A stretch of 64,000 bases of DNA from Clostridia bacterium. GTDB taxonomy: Bacteria > Bacillota > Clostridia > Oscillospirales > CAG-272. Shown here piece by piece: positions 37,230-46,099 of the stretch. Position 1 is the first letter of the stretch. Each line of letters opens with the position of its first letter. The translations under genes and the position numbers were made by a program. The stretch is taken from positions 1 through 64,000 of the forward strand of contig JAGBEE010000028.1 in assembly GCA_017937135.1 (NCBI GenBank). The letters are read 5' to 3'. The notes beneath the pieces were generated by a model. The model saw only the letters and a list, made by a program, of their open reading frames with translations. It was not told the DNA's origin and ran no database searches.

Positions 37230-39080
37230 ATGCAAAAAAATATTAGCACAATCTTAAAATCTGTATCAAAGCCTGGCAGATATACAGGTGGAGAATACGG
37301 GCAAATTGTAAAGGATAAATCAAAAATAAAAGCAAGAGTAGCATTTTGCTTCCCCGATACATACGAAATAGGCATGTCAAACCTTGGTGGAAAAATACTC
37401 TATGGCGCATTAAACGAAATGAAAGACGTATGGTGCGAAAGAGTATATGCTCCTTGGCCTGATATGGAGGAAAAAATGCGCGAAAGCAATATTCCTTTAT
37501 TCGCCCTTGAAAGCAAGGACGATGTTAAGGATTTTGATATTGTCGCATTTTCTATGCAATACGAGCTTTGCTATACTACCACGGTAAATATGATAGATTT
37601 AGCAGGCTTGCCGATATACGCAAGGGATAGAGATGAAAATGCGCCGATTTTACTGGGTGGAGGACCTTGTGCCTATAACGCAGAGCCCATTGCTGACTTT
37701 TTTGATATTTTCAGCATTGGTGAGGGCGAGGAGGCACTCCCTGAGCTTTTAAGCCTTTACATAAAAATGAAGGATGACGGTACATACAATAAAAAGGATT
37801 TTTTAAGAGAGGCATCTCATTTAAAGGGCTTTTATGTACCTTCACTTTATGATGTTGAATACAACGAAAGTGGAACGATAAAGAGCTTTGAGCCTAAATA
37901 TCCAGACGTTCCTAAAAGGGTAGTAAAAAGGGTTGTTGAGGACTTGAACACCTCATATTTCCCGACAAAGCCCGTTATGCCATATATTGAAACCGTTCAC
38001 GATAGAATAATGCTTGAAACCTTCCGTGGTTGTATAAGAGGCTGTCGCTTCTGCCAGGCTGGAATGGTTTTCCGTCCCGTTAGAGAAAAGAGCGCAGAGG
38101 TTTTGAATAGACAGGCACAGGAAATATATAAAAATACTGGCTATAACGAAATTTCATTAACATCGCTTTCAATAAGTGATTATTCTTGCTTGCACGAGGC
38201 AACGGATATGCTTCTTGATTGGACAAATGAAAAAAAGATAAATTTATCTCTGCCATCATTACGTGCAGATAGCTTCACTAAGGAGCTTATGCAAAAGGTA
38301 TCGAGCGTGCGTTCAAGTGGACTTACGTTTGCACCAGAGGCAGGAACGCAAAGACTACGCGATGCGATAAATAAAAATCTTTATGAAAAGGACCTTTTAA
38401 ACGCAGTTCGCTTAGCCTTTGAGGGTGGAAAAAGCCTTGTAAAGCTTTATTTTATGAATGGCTTACCAACAGAAACCTATGAGGATATTGAAGGTATAGG
38501 TGCGCTTGCAAAGACCGTTGTTGACGAGTATTACAATACTCCCAATAGACCAAGAAAGCCTTTTACTGTAACAGTTAGCGTTTCATGCTTTGTTCCAAAG
38601 CCACATACACCATTTCAATGGGAGCCACAGGATTCCCTTGAGAGCCTACGTCACAAGCAAATGTTCTTAGCTGAAAAAATAACCGATAAAAAGATTCACT
38701 ACAATTGGCACGAGGCAACTGTTTCGCGCCTTGAGGCTGTATTTTCAAAGGGCGACAGACGTTTGTCAAGAGCGATAGCGTTAGCACAGTCAAAGGGAAT
38801 GAAATTTGACGCTTGGGATGAATACTTTGATTACCATAAATGGATGGAGGTATTCGAGGAGTGTGGAATTGACCCTGATTTTTACGCAAATCGTACAATA
38901 GGCTATGATGAAATATTGCCTTGGGATGTTATTGACATAGGTGTAAGCAAGGAGTTTATGATAAGAGAAAACAAAAAAGCGCACGAAAGCAAGACAACAC
39001 CAAACTGTAAGGAGCAATGCTCAGGCTGTGGTGCTAACAAGCTTGGAAAGGAGCTTACATGGTGTCCCAAAATGAAATGA
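37230..39080 (+). CDS. TIGR03960-type radical SAM protein with B12-binding-like N-domain
   Basis: 616 aa. An N-terminal cobalamin-binding-like Rossmann domain (about 30-190; GMSNLGGKIL, GEGEEALPELL) is followed by a radical SAM barrel whose cluster motif is RGCIRGCRFCQAG (CxxxCxxC, about 267-279). The C-terminus has a CxxCxGCG-type cysteine cluster (CKEQCSGCG, about 593-601). Proteins of this family occur with a DUF2344 partner, as here, often near rng/rplU; their modification target is not established. The ATG follows directly on the previous stop, without a clear ribosome binding site, so translation may be coupled. Confidence 0.87.
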   Translation: MQKNISTILKSVSKPGRYTGGEYGQIVKDKSKIKARVAFCFPDTYEIGMSNLGGKILYGALNEMKDVWCERVYAPWPDMEEKMRESNIPLFALESKDDVKDFDIVAFSMQYELCYTTTVNMIDLAGLPIYARDRDENAPILLGGGPCAYNAEPIADFFDIFSIGEGEEALPELLSLYIKMKDDGTYNKKDFLREASHLKGFYVPSLYDVEYNESGTIKSFEPKYPDVPKRVVKRVVEDLNTSYFPTKPVMPYIETVHDRIMLETFRGCIRGCRFCQAGMVFRPVREKSAEVLNRQAQEIYKNTGYNEISLTSLSISDYSCLHEATDMLLDWTNEKKINLSLPSLRADSFTKELMQKVSSVRSSGLTFAPEAGTQRLRDAINKNLYEKDLLNAVRLAFEGGKSLVKLYFMNGLPTETYEDIEGIGALAKTVVDEYYNTPNRPRKPFTVTVSVSCFVPKPHTPFQWEPQDSLESLRHKQMFLAEKITDKKIHYNWHEATVSRLEAVFSKGDRRLSRAIALAQSKGMKFDAWDEYFDYHKWMEVFEECGIDPDFYANRTIGYDEILPWDVIDIGVSKEFMIRENKKAHESKTTPNCKEQCSGCGANKLGKELTWCPKMK

Positions 39081-39745
39081 TTCCCGTAAGAATTAAATTT
39101 TCCAAAACGGGCAACCTTATGTATATTTCCCACCTTGACCTTGCACGTACAATGCAGAGAATAATAGTGCGCTCAGGTATTGATATTTGGTATAGTGAGG
39201 GCTTTAATCCACAGCCCAAAATCGTTTTTGCCGTTCCACTTCCTGTAGGAGTTGAAAGCAAGTGCGAATATATGGATATAAGAATAAACTCATATATGTC
39301 AAATGACGAAATTGCAAAGCGAATTTCCGATAATTTCCCAGAGGAAATGAAGCTTATTAGCGTTTATACCCCAGATAAAAAGTTTAAAAATATAGCTTAT
39401 ATAGACTATACAATTTCTCTTGTATCGCCTAAAATTACAAGCGAAACTGCAAATAGCATTTTGGAGCTTTTTAAGGGTGAATGTATAATAACCAAAAAGA
39501 CCAAAAGTGGTGAAAAAGAGGTAAATATAAGCGATCATGTTAAAAAGCTTGAGGCTGACTTTGATGGCGAAAAAATAACTCTACACGCAATTTTGTCAGC
39601 AGATAGTGAAAAATATCTCAACCCTGAGCACTTTATTGAGGGAATAAGACAAAATATTGGAATATTGAATTCCAATACAACCGACGAATACTATACTATA
39701 CTTCGCAATAATATGTTAATGGAGAATTTAGAGATTTTTGAATAA
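39059..39745 (+). CDS. TIGR03936/DUF2344 radical SAM-associated protein
   Basis: 228 aa. The N-terminal block VRIKFSKTGNLMYISHLDLARTMQR (in pieces, about 9-33) and SEGFNPQPKIVFAVPLPVGVES are the family signature. It is the fixed partner of the preceding radical SAM protein; in some bacteria the two are fused. The start overlaps the partner by 22 bases and has AAAGGAG at good distance. It may help bind the substrate RNA or protein. Confidence 0.87.
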   Translation: MVSQNEMIPVRIKFSKTGNLMYISHLDLARTMQRIIVRSGIDIWYSEGFNPQPKIVFAVPLPVGVESKCEYMDIRINSYMSNDEIAKRISDNFPEEMKLISVYTPDKKFKNIAYIDYTISLVSPKITSETANSILELFKGECIITKKTKSGEKEVNISDHVKKLEADFDGEKITLHAILSADSEKYLNPEHFIEGIRQNIGILNSNTTDEYYTILRNNMLMENLEIFE

Positions 39746-39755
39746 GGAGGATATC

Positions 39756-40577
39756 TTGAAAAAATATATATTTCTTATTTCAACTCTTATCATTGTTTTA
39801 ATTATGCTTGCCTCGTGCAATACCGTAGAATTTGATTATGATGATTTTGAATACTACACAAAGGGACAAGCAGAAATAGACAAAAAAATTACTAAGATAG
39901 AGATAGATTGGATAGACGGTAATATAAGTATAAAAAGGTCAAGTGAGGCAAAAAAGGTTAGCTTTACTGAAAATTCAATATCTAAGTCATCAGAGGATAA
40001 TAGCCTTTACTATTTTGTGCAAGGCACAACCCTGAACATCAAAGCAGGAAAGAGTGGCAGATTAGATCCGAGTGACTATAATAAAAACCTTAATGTCATA
40101 TTACCAATTGATACAGTACTAAACGATATAGAAATAGAAACTGTCTCGTCAAATGTAACTATATTTGATACCGAGGTAAAAAATATAGATGTAAATACCG
40201 TGTCAGGAAATATAGATATAAAAGCTTATGGTGATATAGATAGCGTAAGTGTAGAGAATGTATCTGGCACTACAAAGCTTATCGCAAACAAAATTGGTGA
40301 TTTTGAAGCAGACGTAGTAAGCGGTAATATAGAAATATATGCTTACGATGAATTAAAGGGCTGCGAAATATCATCTGTTTCTGCAAATGTAAATTTATAT
40401 TTACTTTCAAATTCAAGATTTACGTTAAAGAGTAGTGCGGTTTCAGGAGACTTATTTTGTGACTTTGACGGAAGAAGGGTAGATGGTAATACCCTTGTAG
40501 TCGGCACAGATGCAAGAAACATTTATGAAATAGATACAGTATCAGGTGATTTAAATATACAAAGGCTTGATGATTAA
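39756..40577 (+). CDS. DUF4097-type beta-helix lipoprotein
   Basis: 273 aa. The start is a TTG at 39756, chosen because AAGGAGG lies five bases upstream and because the product then begins MKKYIFLIS, a standard lipoprotein signal with lipobox LASC (Cys about 20). The mature part has repeated short strands (IDVNTVSGNIDIKAYG, VSVENVSGTTKLIA, FEADVVSGNIEIYA), each with an SGN/SGT turn, the mark of DUF4097/DUF4098 beta-helix proteins. Such proteins often accompany envelope-stress or XRE-type regulators; function unknown. It is processed by Lgt, encoded at 3979. Confidence 0.82.
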   Translation: MKKYIFLISTLIIVLIMLASCNTVEFDYDDFEYYTKGQAEIDKKITKIEIDWIDGNISIKRSSEAKKVSFTENSISKSSEDNSLYYFVQGTTLNIKAGKSGRLDPSDYNKNLNVILPIDTVLNDIEIETVSSNVTIFDTEVKNIDVNTVSGNIDIKAYGDIDSVSVENVSGTTKLIANKIGDFEADVVSGNIEIYAYDELKGCEISSVSANVNLYLLSNSRFTLKSSAVSGDLFCDFDGRRVDGNTLVVGTDARNIYEIDTVSGDLNIQRLDD

Positions 40578-40646
40578 GTAAATGGGATCTGCCAATAAGC
40601 ACATATTGAATTAAGACACCTTCCCATTTAAAATTAAGATTAAACT

Positions 40647-40758
40647 TTTATTTTAGTAAATTTAATAAGGTTGAGAGCTTGTAATTTATTGCAGGCTCTC
40701 TTCATTTTAATGTCTGTTTTTAGGCGGGTTTTCGCACTCTGTCGTACGAAGTACGCCT
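40647..40758 (+). repeat. Dispersed repeat, copy 2 (inverted relative to 1-113)
   Basis: Matches the reverse complement of 1-113. It has the hairpin GAGAGCTTG...CAGGCTCTC (about 40673-40700) followed by a T-rich stretch, then GTCTGTTTTTAGGCG, CGCACTCTGTCGTACGAAGTACGCC. As with copy 1 and nahK, the hairpin sits downstream of a gene in the same orientation (the DUF4097 lipoprotein), so it may serve as its terminator. 40578-40646 shows nothing else. Confidence 0.78.
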
Positions 40759-40803
40759 AAGTGTAGGAGCTTGTGTCTTGGGCACTCGTTTTACTATCAC
40801 ATA

Positions 40804-40834
40804 AAAAGGGGCGTCGCTTAATGCGACAGCCCCC
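40804..40834 (-). terminator. Terminator after the XRE regulator gene
   Basis: On the minus strand, GGGGCTGTCGC (40823-40833) pairs with GCGACGCCCC (40808-40817) and is followed by TTTTTAT. Confidence 0.92.
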
Positions 40835-40836
40835 TG

Positions 40837-41802
40837 TTATTTTTTAATTGCACTAATAATTGACGAGGTGATACCACATAAAATTCCACCGATAGGAAAG
40901 GCTATCCAAGCAGGGTGCCATAAATCCCCTATAAAACCCAAAAGCAGAAACAATATAAGGGCGCTTAACATAATAACCGAGCTTAATGTATCGTTTAATT
41001 TATCAAGCTTGCTTTTCTTTGAAGCCTCAACCTCGCCTTGAGCAAAGCCTTCATTGATGCATTCCTCATTGTATGCTTTTGTATCGTATTTTGAATGCTG
41101 TATTCCTGCATAAACATATATAAAGCAGGATATGCCAATTAGGAAAATAAGTATAGAAGTGATAACTCCCTCATATGCCTCACGACTTGAAAATACTGAG
41201 GGAAGGTAGCTTTCATCATAAAGACAAAGAATAACTGTGATAATTCCTAATAAAATAATGGAGGTTGCAACAGAAATCATAATTGCAAATGGTTTTATAA
41301 AGCCCTTTTTCTTTTCCTCTGGATATGAATCCATTTTTGGATTTTCCTTCATAAATTCGTGGTGAGTAATTCCACAAGGAATAAAAATAGCAACAGCTAT
41401 CATAACGAATACCAAAAGAAAAACAATACCGAGTATGTCATTATTAAATAATGATATTGTAAATACCAATGAGAAAACGCCCATCAAAATAAGACCTACG
41501 CCAAGAGCTATAAGAAAAGAGAAGCGATTCATATGCTTATCATAAGAGGCCAAATCACACCTTTTACAAGAATTGACAGCTTGTGAATCTCGCCCTTCGC
41601 TTTCTATATTTCCCCTTACAAGCGTGTCCATATTGCATTCAAAAATGTCACATAGCTTAATAAGTGTATCAACCTCGGGAAAAGCAGCATCTGTTTCCCA
41701 ACGCGAAACCGTTTGTCTTGTTACCGACACTCTTTCAGCAAGCTCCTCCTGCGTGATTTTAAAATTTCTTCTTAAATAGCTTAAATTTTCACCAAAGCTC
41801 AT
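40837..41802 (-). CDS. XRE-type transcriptional regulator with membrane domain
   Basis: 321 aa. The N-terminal HTH_3 domain is clear (LRRNFKITQEELAERVSVTRQTVSRWE, in pieces, residues about 10-36, then FPEVDTLIKLCDIFECNMDTLV). After a short linker come about six hydrophobic helices in pairs. This layout suggests a membrane-tethered sensor-regulator. It may respond to envelope or membrane-active stress; the neighbouring DUF4097 lipoprotein is a possible target. AAAGGAGA precedes the ATG. Confidence 0.85.
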   Translation of the reverse strand: MSFGENLSYLRRNFKITQEELAERVSVTRQTVSRWETDAAFPEVDTLIKLCDIFECNMDTLVRGNIESEGRDSQAVNSCKRCDLASYDKHMNRFSFLIALGVGLILMGVFSLVFTISLFNNDILGIVFLLVFVMIAVAIFIPCGITHHEFMKENPKMDSYPEEKKKGFIKPFAIMISVATSIILLGIITVILCLYDESYLPSVFSSREAYEGVITSILIFLIGISCFIYVYAGIQHSKYDTKAYNEECINEGFAQGEVEASKKSKLDKLNDTLSSVIMLSALILFLLLGFIGDLWHPAWIAFPIGGILCGITSSIISAIKK

Positions 41803-41819
41803 AGTTATCTCCTTTCGCT

Positions 41820-41863
41820 AATTTGTTTAATCAAATTATACAGCTTGCATTCCCAAAAATCAA
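41820..41863 (-). promoter_or_regulatory. Promoter of the XRE gene with an overlapping palindrome
   Basis: On the minus strand, -35 TTGATT (41858-41863) and -10 TATAAT (41835-41840), 17-bp spacer. The dyad AATTTG-N6-CAAATT (41820-41837) touches the -10 and the start site, a possible autoregulatory operator. Confidence 0.7.
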
Positions 41864-41938
41864 CCAAATTACGAAGACATTTAAACTTTTTTTGCAACAT
41901 TTGATGTTACATTTGACAAAAACAATGAATAAAAAGTA

Positions 41939-42032
41939 TAAAAACAGACACTTCTATCCGTTAAAAAGCTCAGCTTAGCTGGGTAAAACCATATAAGATA
42001 AAGAATGGTTTTTTAGAAGAAGTGTCTGTTTT
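41939..42032 (-). terminator. Long, multibranched terminator after the exonuclease gene
   Basis: The outer stem AAAACAGACACTTCT/AGAAGTGTCTGTTTT (41941-41955 with 42018-42032) is 15 bp and perfect. It encloses AAAACCAT/ATGGTTTT and AGCT-type inner stems. On the minus strand it is followed by a T-rich tail. It directly abuts the stop codon of the exonuclease gene. Confidence 0.75.
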
Positions 42033-43142
42033 TTAAATTGTTTTGGCAAATTTTCTGTTCTTTAGAGGTGCTAATGAGTCCTTGTTTAGCTCCTTTAAGT
42101 CGTTTTCTTCAACCTCAAGAATCGAAAAAAGCTCATTTATATCAATAAATTTGATTTCCTTACCTTCATCGATAGCAGAAAGTGCCTTTTCTTTTCTGTA
42201 GCATCTGTACAGAGTATTGTTTTTTCCGATTAAATCGCATGTAACAAATATGTCACAGCCGTATGCGTGCCTTGTGTATTTTGCACCATTAAGTGCAAGA
42301 TGCGAAACGATATTCATCATTTCATTAAAATGATATTCCTCGTAAAGAGAGCTGATACAAATCTTTTTTCCGCAAAGTCTTGAGCTTGCTTGTCTGTTTA
42401 TAAAAACACGCTTAAAATAATTTGAAAATTCCGTCGCATTTTTTTCTGTTGCATGTATCCAGTTATCTCTTTTACTACCTGTTAGCTTTTCCATCTTAGA
42501 AAGCTTCTGTGCCTTGATAGTCTCTCTGTATTTCAGATATTCAGACTCGATTTCTCCGTTTTCACACTTGCATTTGCAATGTGGATACCTTTCGATAAGC
42601 TCAAGAGGGGAAAGACCGGTTTCCTGACAAAGTCCCTTCATAACTCTCATGGTAAAGTATGAGTCATCATCGCTTTTGTGTACATCTTGTGTTTCTGTAA
42701 CACCGTATTCGCTTGCACACTTTATTAAAGCAGGAGTATTTTCAAGCTCCTTGTAATCAGTGTAAATTCTTTGAATATCAAAAAATTTATAATCAAAAAT
42801 TTCCTTTGAAAACCTCTCACACTCGCTTTTTATAAAACCGGCATCCGATAAAACAGAGAAGCCAAAAACCAATGTGTTAGGCTTTGTTAAAAGGGAGCGA
42901 ATTGTTTTATAGTAGTGTTTAAAATCGGGAGAGGAATTAAAGGCTTTTTCGTCATATCCAAGCACAATACCAGGGTGATTTCCGTGTCCGTATAAATGAA
43001 ATTTAGAGTGAGGATTTATAAGAATATCACTTTTTTGTATAATGTTGAATTTTTCGTCCGTTATCACATATCCAAAGGAACAGATTTTTCCATGTCCGTG
43101 GAAGCAATTGGCACATTCAATATCAAAAAATATGTATTCCAT
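42033..43142 (-). CDS. DEDDh-type 3'-5' exonuclease fused to a BRCT-like domain
   Basis: 369 aa. The N-terminal nuclease domain has exo I as FFDIECA (Asp/Glu about 6-8), an exo II aspartate in FSVLSDAGFI (about 95-104), and exo III as HKSDDDS (His about 154, Asp 159). This is the DnaQ/epsilon superfamily. A CKCKCENGE cysteine stretch follows (about 188-196). The C-terminal about 90 residues (GKKICISSLYEEYHFNEM, LNGAKYTRHAYGCDIFVTCD) look like a BRCT domain. It is the last gene of the dnaX-ybaB-recR group, 13 bp after recR and with AAGGA upstream, which suggests a DNA-repair role. Substrate unknown. Confidence 0.75.
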   Translation of the reverse strand: MEYIFFDIECANCFHGHGKICSFGYVITDEKFNIIQKSDILINPHSKFHLYGHGNHPGIVLGYDEKAFNSSPDFKHYYKTIRSLLTKPNTLVFGFSVLSDAGFIKSECERFSKEIFDYKFFDIQRIYTDYKELENTPALIKCASEYGVTETQDVHKSDDDSYFTMRVMKGLCQETGLSPLELIERYPHCKCKCENGEIESEYLKYRETIKAQKLSKMEKLTGSKRDNWIHATEKNATEFSNYFKRVFINRQASSRLCGKKICISSLYEEYHFNEMMNIVSHLALNGAKYTRHAYGCDIFVTCDLIGKNNTLYRCYRKEKALSAIDEGKEIKFIDINELFSILEVEENDLKELNKDSLAPLKNRKFAKTI

Positions 43143-43155
43143 TGTATTCCTTGTT

Positions 43156-43755
43156 TTATATATCGCGTCTGCCTAAAAGTGCGCGATAAAGTGTTACCTC
43201 GTCTGCATATTCAAGATCTGCACCGACAGGCAAGCCGTTTGCAATTCTTGTAACCTTAATTTCAAGAGGCTTTAAAATCTTAGAGATATACATAGCAGTA
43301 GCCTCGCCCTCAACAGTAGGGTTAGTAGCTACAATAACCTCCTTGATATCCTCATTATTGATTCTGTTAAGAAGCTCTTTGATTTTTAGCTTATCAGGAC
43401 CAATGCCCTTCATTGGAGAAATAGTTCCGTGTAAAACGTGATAAACGCCTGAAAATTCCTTAACCTTTTCAAGCGCTAAAACAGCTTGATAATCCTCAAC
43501 TACACAAATAACCGAGTGGTCTCGCGTCTCGGAGGAGCAAATAGGGCAGATTTCCTCGCTTGAAAGGTTTTGACAAACAGTGCAAATACCAATTTTGGTT
43601 TTTGCATCTAAAATAGCCTGTGCAAAATCAAAGGCATCGGAATTCTCCATATCAAGCACGGAAAAAGCCATTCTCATAGCGCTTTTTTTGCCAACTCCGT
43701 CAAGAGAACGGAACTTTTCAATTAAGTCCTGTAAGGGTTTAATAAGAGTATCCAT
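43156..43755 (-). CDS. recR: Recombination protein RecR
   Basis: 199 aa. The helix-hairpin-helix (FRSLDGVGKKSAMRMAF, about 13-29), the Cys4 zinc finger (CTVCQNLSSEEICPIC, about 58-73), the Toprim domain (ICVVEDYQAVLALEK, about 83-97) and the C-terminal Walker-B-like region are all in order. RecR acts with RecO and RecF in loading RecA at gaps. It begins in a TAATG overlap with ybaB. Confidence 0.96.
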   Translation of the reverse strand: MDTLIKPLQDLIEKFRSLDGVGKKSAMRMAFSVLDMENSDAFDFAQAILDAKTKIGICTVCQNLSSEEICPICSSETRDHSVICVVEDYQAVLALEKVKEFSGVYHVLHGTISPMKGIGPDKLKIKELLNRINNEDIKEVIVATNPTVEGEATAMYISKILKPLEIKVTRIANGLPVGADLEYADEVTLYRALLGRRDI

Positions 43756-44102
43756 TAAAACATACCGGGTATGCCCATACCGCCCATACCCATAGGACCT
43801 GTAATTTTACCCATTTCCTCGTCAGTTGTAGTGTTAACCTTCTTAATTGCCTCGTTAACAGCGGCAACCATAATATCAGAAAGAGTTTCGATATCGTCAG
43901 GGTCAACGATTTCAGGGTCAATATCAATGTTCAAAATCTCTCTTTTACCATTGATTTTTACCTTTACAACGCCACCACCAGCGCTAACCTCATACTCTCT
44001 TGCTTCAAGCTCTGCTTGCTTTTGCTGCATGTCCTGTTGCATTTTTTGAGCCTGTCTAAGCATTTCATTCATGCTTGGACCCTTTGGAATGTTTGCTTTC
44101 AT
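43755..44102 (-). CDS. ybaB: Nucleoid-associated protein YbaB/EbfC
   Basis: 115 aa from the ATG at 44102 (MKANIPKGPSM), which has AAGGTGG eight bases upstream; a GTG four codons earlier overlaps that site and is less likely. The helix MLRQAQKMQQDMQQKQAEL and the VKVKINGKREIL strands are typical. The C-terminus is Gly/Met/Pro-rich. It binds DNA as a dimer. The dnaX-ybaB-recR order is conserved across bacteria. Confidence 0.95.
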   Translation of the reverse strand: MKANIPKGPSMNEMLRQAQKMQQDMQQKQAELEAREYEVSAGGGVVKVKINGKREILNIDIDPEIVDPDDIETLSDIMVAAVNEAIKKVNTTTDEEMGKITGPMGMGGMGIPGMF

Positions 44103-44119
44103 GTCAAATACCACCTTTA

Positions 44120-45679
44120 TTAAAATTCGTCAAGATCGGATTTTTCCGTCTTATTTTTTTTATAAACAATTTCAATCTGAGAAATTGAAGAAATATCTAT
44201 ATCGCAAAGAACCATAGCATCAAATAAAGCGCGTTTATTTTCATCCTTATTTAGCATAGTTTCCATCATTAAGTTGTTTGGCATAACATAGAATTTCTTT
44301 GATTTTTCAGAATAAGCTGGAGTGCAATTCTTTAAAAAGCTTGCAGTAAGAGGATTTTTAGACATTACCTTGCTTAAAATTTCCTCCCAATTATCTACAA
44401 ACTCACTATTTTCACTTGTATCAATTGAAGGGGAAGGGACTTGCGCCTTTTCATCAGGCTCAACCGTTTCAGTCTCTTCCTTTATTTGAGAAGGAGCCTC
44501 CTCCTTAATCTCTTTTATTGAAACGCCCTTGGAAAGAAGTGTAACCTTGTCCTCTAAGGTAGCAATTCTTGAAAGAAGAGCATCATTAGAATCGGAAAGC
44601 TTAGGATCACACATTTTCATAAGTGTAATTTCTGCTAAAAGTCTTTTGCTGCTTGGATTTCTCATCATATTTGTATAAGCAGAATCAAGCATAGATGCGT
44701 GATGAATAAGCGTTGCCATATTAAAGAGAGAAGCAGTTTTATCAAGTAGCTCTCTCTCATTCGGCAAAAGCTCTAAATACGTGCTTGAGCCCAAGGATTT
44801 CTGCACCATCATATCGCGATAAAATGCAGTTAAGTCTTGGAAAAACACCAAAATATCCTTAGATGAAAGAACAATTTCATTTATCGCATCAAATAGAGTA
44901 GAATATTGCTTGTTTGCAATGCTTGTGGCAATATTGCACATCTTATCATACGAGCTCGTGCCAAGAATTTCGTTAACTAACTCAGCAGTAATCTCCTTGT
45001 GAGAGCCAGCGCAAAGCTCCATTAAGCTAATAGCGTCACGCATACCACCCTGTGCAGTTTTTGCAATTAGAGTAGCACCCTCTTGGGTTAAATCAATTTT
45101 CTCGCTTTTAGCAATAAACAAAAGCCTTTTAACAAGCGATTCCATTGAAATTCTGCGAAATTCAAATCTTTGGCATCTTGAGATGATGGTTGCAGGAATT
45201 TTATGCTGCTCAGTAGTAGCGAAAATATATAAAACGTGCTCAGGTGGCTCTTCAATGGTTTTGAGCAGAGCATTAAATGCGCTGTCAGAAAGCATATGAG
45301 CCTCGTCTATAATATAAACACGCTTTTTAAGCATAGCAGGGGTGTACATAACATTTTCGCGAAGGTCGCGAATGTAGTCAACGCCCGTATTTGTTGCTGC
45401 GTCCATTTCAATAACGTCAGTTGTAGTGCCTTGGTCTATAGCTCGACAATTTTCGCATTCATTACAGGGGTTACCGTCCTTTAAATTAAGGCAGTTAACG
45501 CTTTTAGCAAGAATTTTTGCACAGGTAGTTTTGCCCGTACCTCTCGAGCCACAAAATAGGTAAGCGTGTGAAACGCTACCCAAAGAAGCCTCGTATCTTA
45601 AAATAGAGGTAATATGCTCTTGTCCGTAAACATCATCAAAAACACTTGGCCTGTATTTTCTGTATAAAGCCTGATGCAT
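44120..45679 (-). CDS. dnaX: DNA polymerase III subunit gamma/tau
   Basis: 519 aa clamp-loader ATPase. Walker A is GSRGTGKTT (about 44-52), the zinc module has Cys about 63, 72, 75 and 78, and Walker B is IIDEAHML (about 118-125). The arginine finger lies in the SRCQRFEFRRI segment. Domain III is followed by a long Glu/Pro/Ser linker (about 395-435) and a tau-like C-terminal domain. AAGGAGG precedes the ATG. It lies 35 bp downstream of the SRP RNA gene in the same direction. Confidence 0.96.
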   Translation of the reverse strand: MHQALYRKYRPSVFDDVYGQEHITSILRYEASLGSVSHAYLFCGSRGTGKTTCAKILAKSVNCLNLKDGNPCNECENCRAIDQGTTTDVIEMDAATNTGVDYIRDLRENVMYTPAMLKKRVYIIDEAHMLSDSAFNALLKTIEEPPEHVLYIFATTEQHKIPATIISRCQRFEFRRISMESLVKRLLFIAKSEKIDLTQEGATLIAKTAQGGMRDAISLMELCAGSHKEITAELVNEILGTSSYDKMCNIATSIANKQYSTLFDAINEIVLSSKDILVFFQDLTAFYRDMMVQKSLGSSTYLELLPNERELLDKTASLFNMATLIHHASMLDSAYTNMMRNPSSKRLLAEITLMKMCDPKLSDSNDALLSRIATLEDKVTLLSKGVSIKEIKEEAPSQIKEETETVEPDEKAQVPSPSIDTSENSEFVDNWEEILSKVMSKNPLTASFLKNCTPAYSEKSKKFYVMPNNLMMETMLNKDENKRALFDAMVLCDIDISSISQIEIVYKKNKTEKSDLDEF

Positions 45680-45714
45680 ATAAGACCCTCCTTAAAATTA
45701 AAAAACAAGTCGTC

Positions 45715-45998
45715 ATATAAGATCATACCCCAGAAATCGAATTAAACTTACATGCGCTATCTCACAACATAGGCTCGAGACAAGCACCCTCACGGCACAT
45801 CGTCAAAACTGCTTAGTGCTGCTTGGTCCCCCATCTGACACGGTTCACAGCCGACAATTGCGCAAGACTCATCTGTCAACGCTTCTGTTATAAGTGCTGA
45901 CCACACAAGAATAACCCTCAAAATGGGAATTCTCCCCTGCATATAGCGGATTTCAGGTACAGGGCACCGCTACCGCCCCGGATAGTATGACCTTATAT
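45715..45998 (-). ncRNA. ffs: Signal recognition particle RNA, large bacterial type
   Basis: The ends pair over 14 positions (ATATAAGGTCATAC at the 5' end with GTATGATCTTATAT at the 3' end). On the minus strand the helix-8 region reads GAACCGTGTCAGATGGGGGA then CCAAGCAGCACTAAGCAG, the SRP54/Ffh-binding and tetraloop region in Firmicutes form. The Alu-like 5' part (GGCGGTAGCGGTGCCCTG, ATCCGCTATATGCAGG) is also typical. Length of about 284 nt fits the large SRP RNAs of Clostridia and Bacilli. The exact ends are estimated from the terminal stem. Confidence 0.93.
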
Positions 45999-46053
45999 CA
46001 CAACTTGTTTTAAAAATATATGCTTGATGATATGAATTTATCAAGCGTAATAT

Positions 46054-46083
46054 AGTATAACATATAAATATATAAAAAGTCAA
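46054..46083 (-). promoter_or_regulatory. Promoter of the SRP RNA gene
   Basis: On the minus strand, -35 TTGACT (46078-46083) and -10 TATACT (46054-46059), 18-bp spacer. Transcription would begin near 46047, giving a leader of about 50 nt before the mature 5' end. It contains the hairpin GCTTGATAAATTCATATCATCAAGC-like dyad (46022-46046). Confidence 0.8.
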
Positions 46084-46099
46084 GTATAATATTAAAATA

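Noticed and set aside
45715..46000. A riboswitch or tmRNA in the dnaX-eno gap
   Set aside because: The helix-8 sequence and paired ends fit the large SRP RNA, and no tRNA-like or tag-coding part is present.
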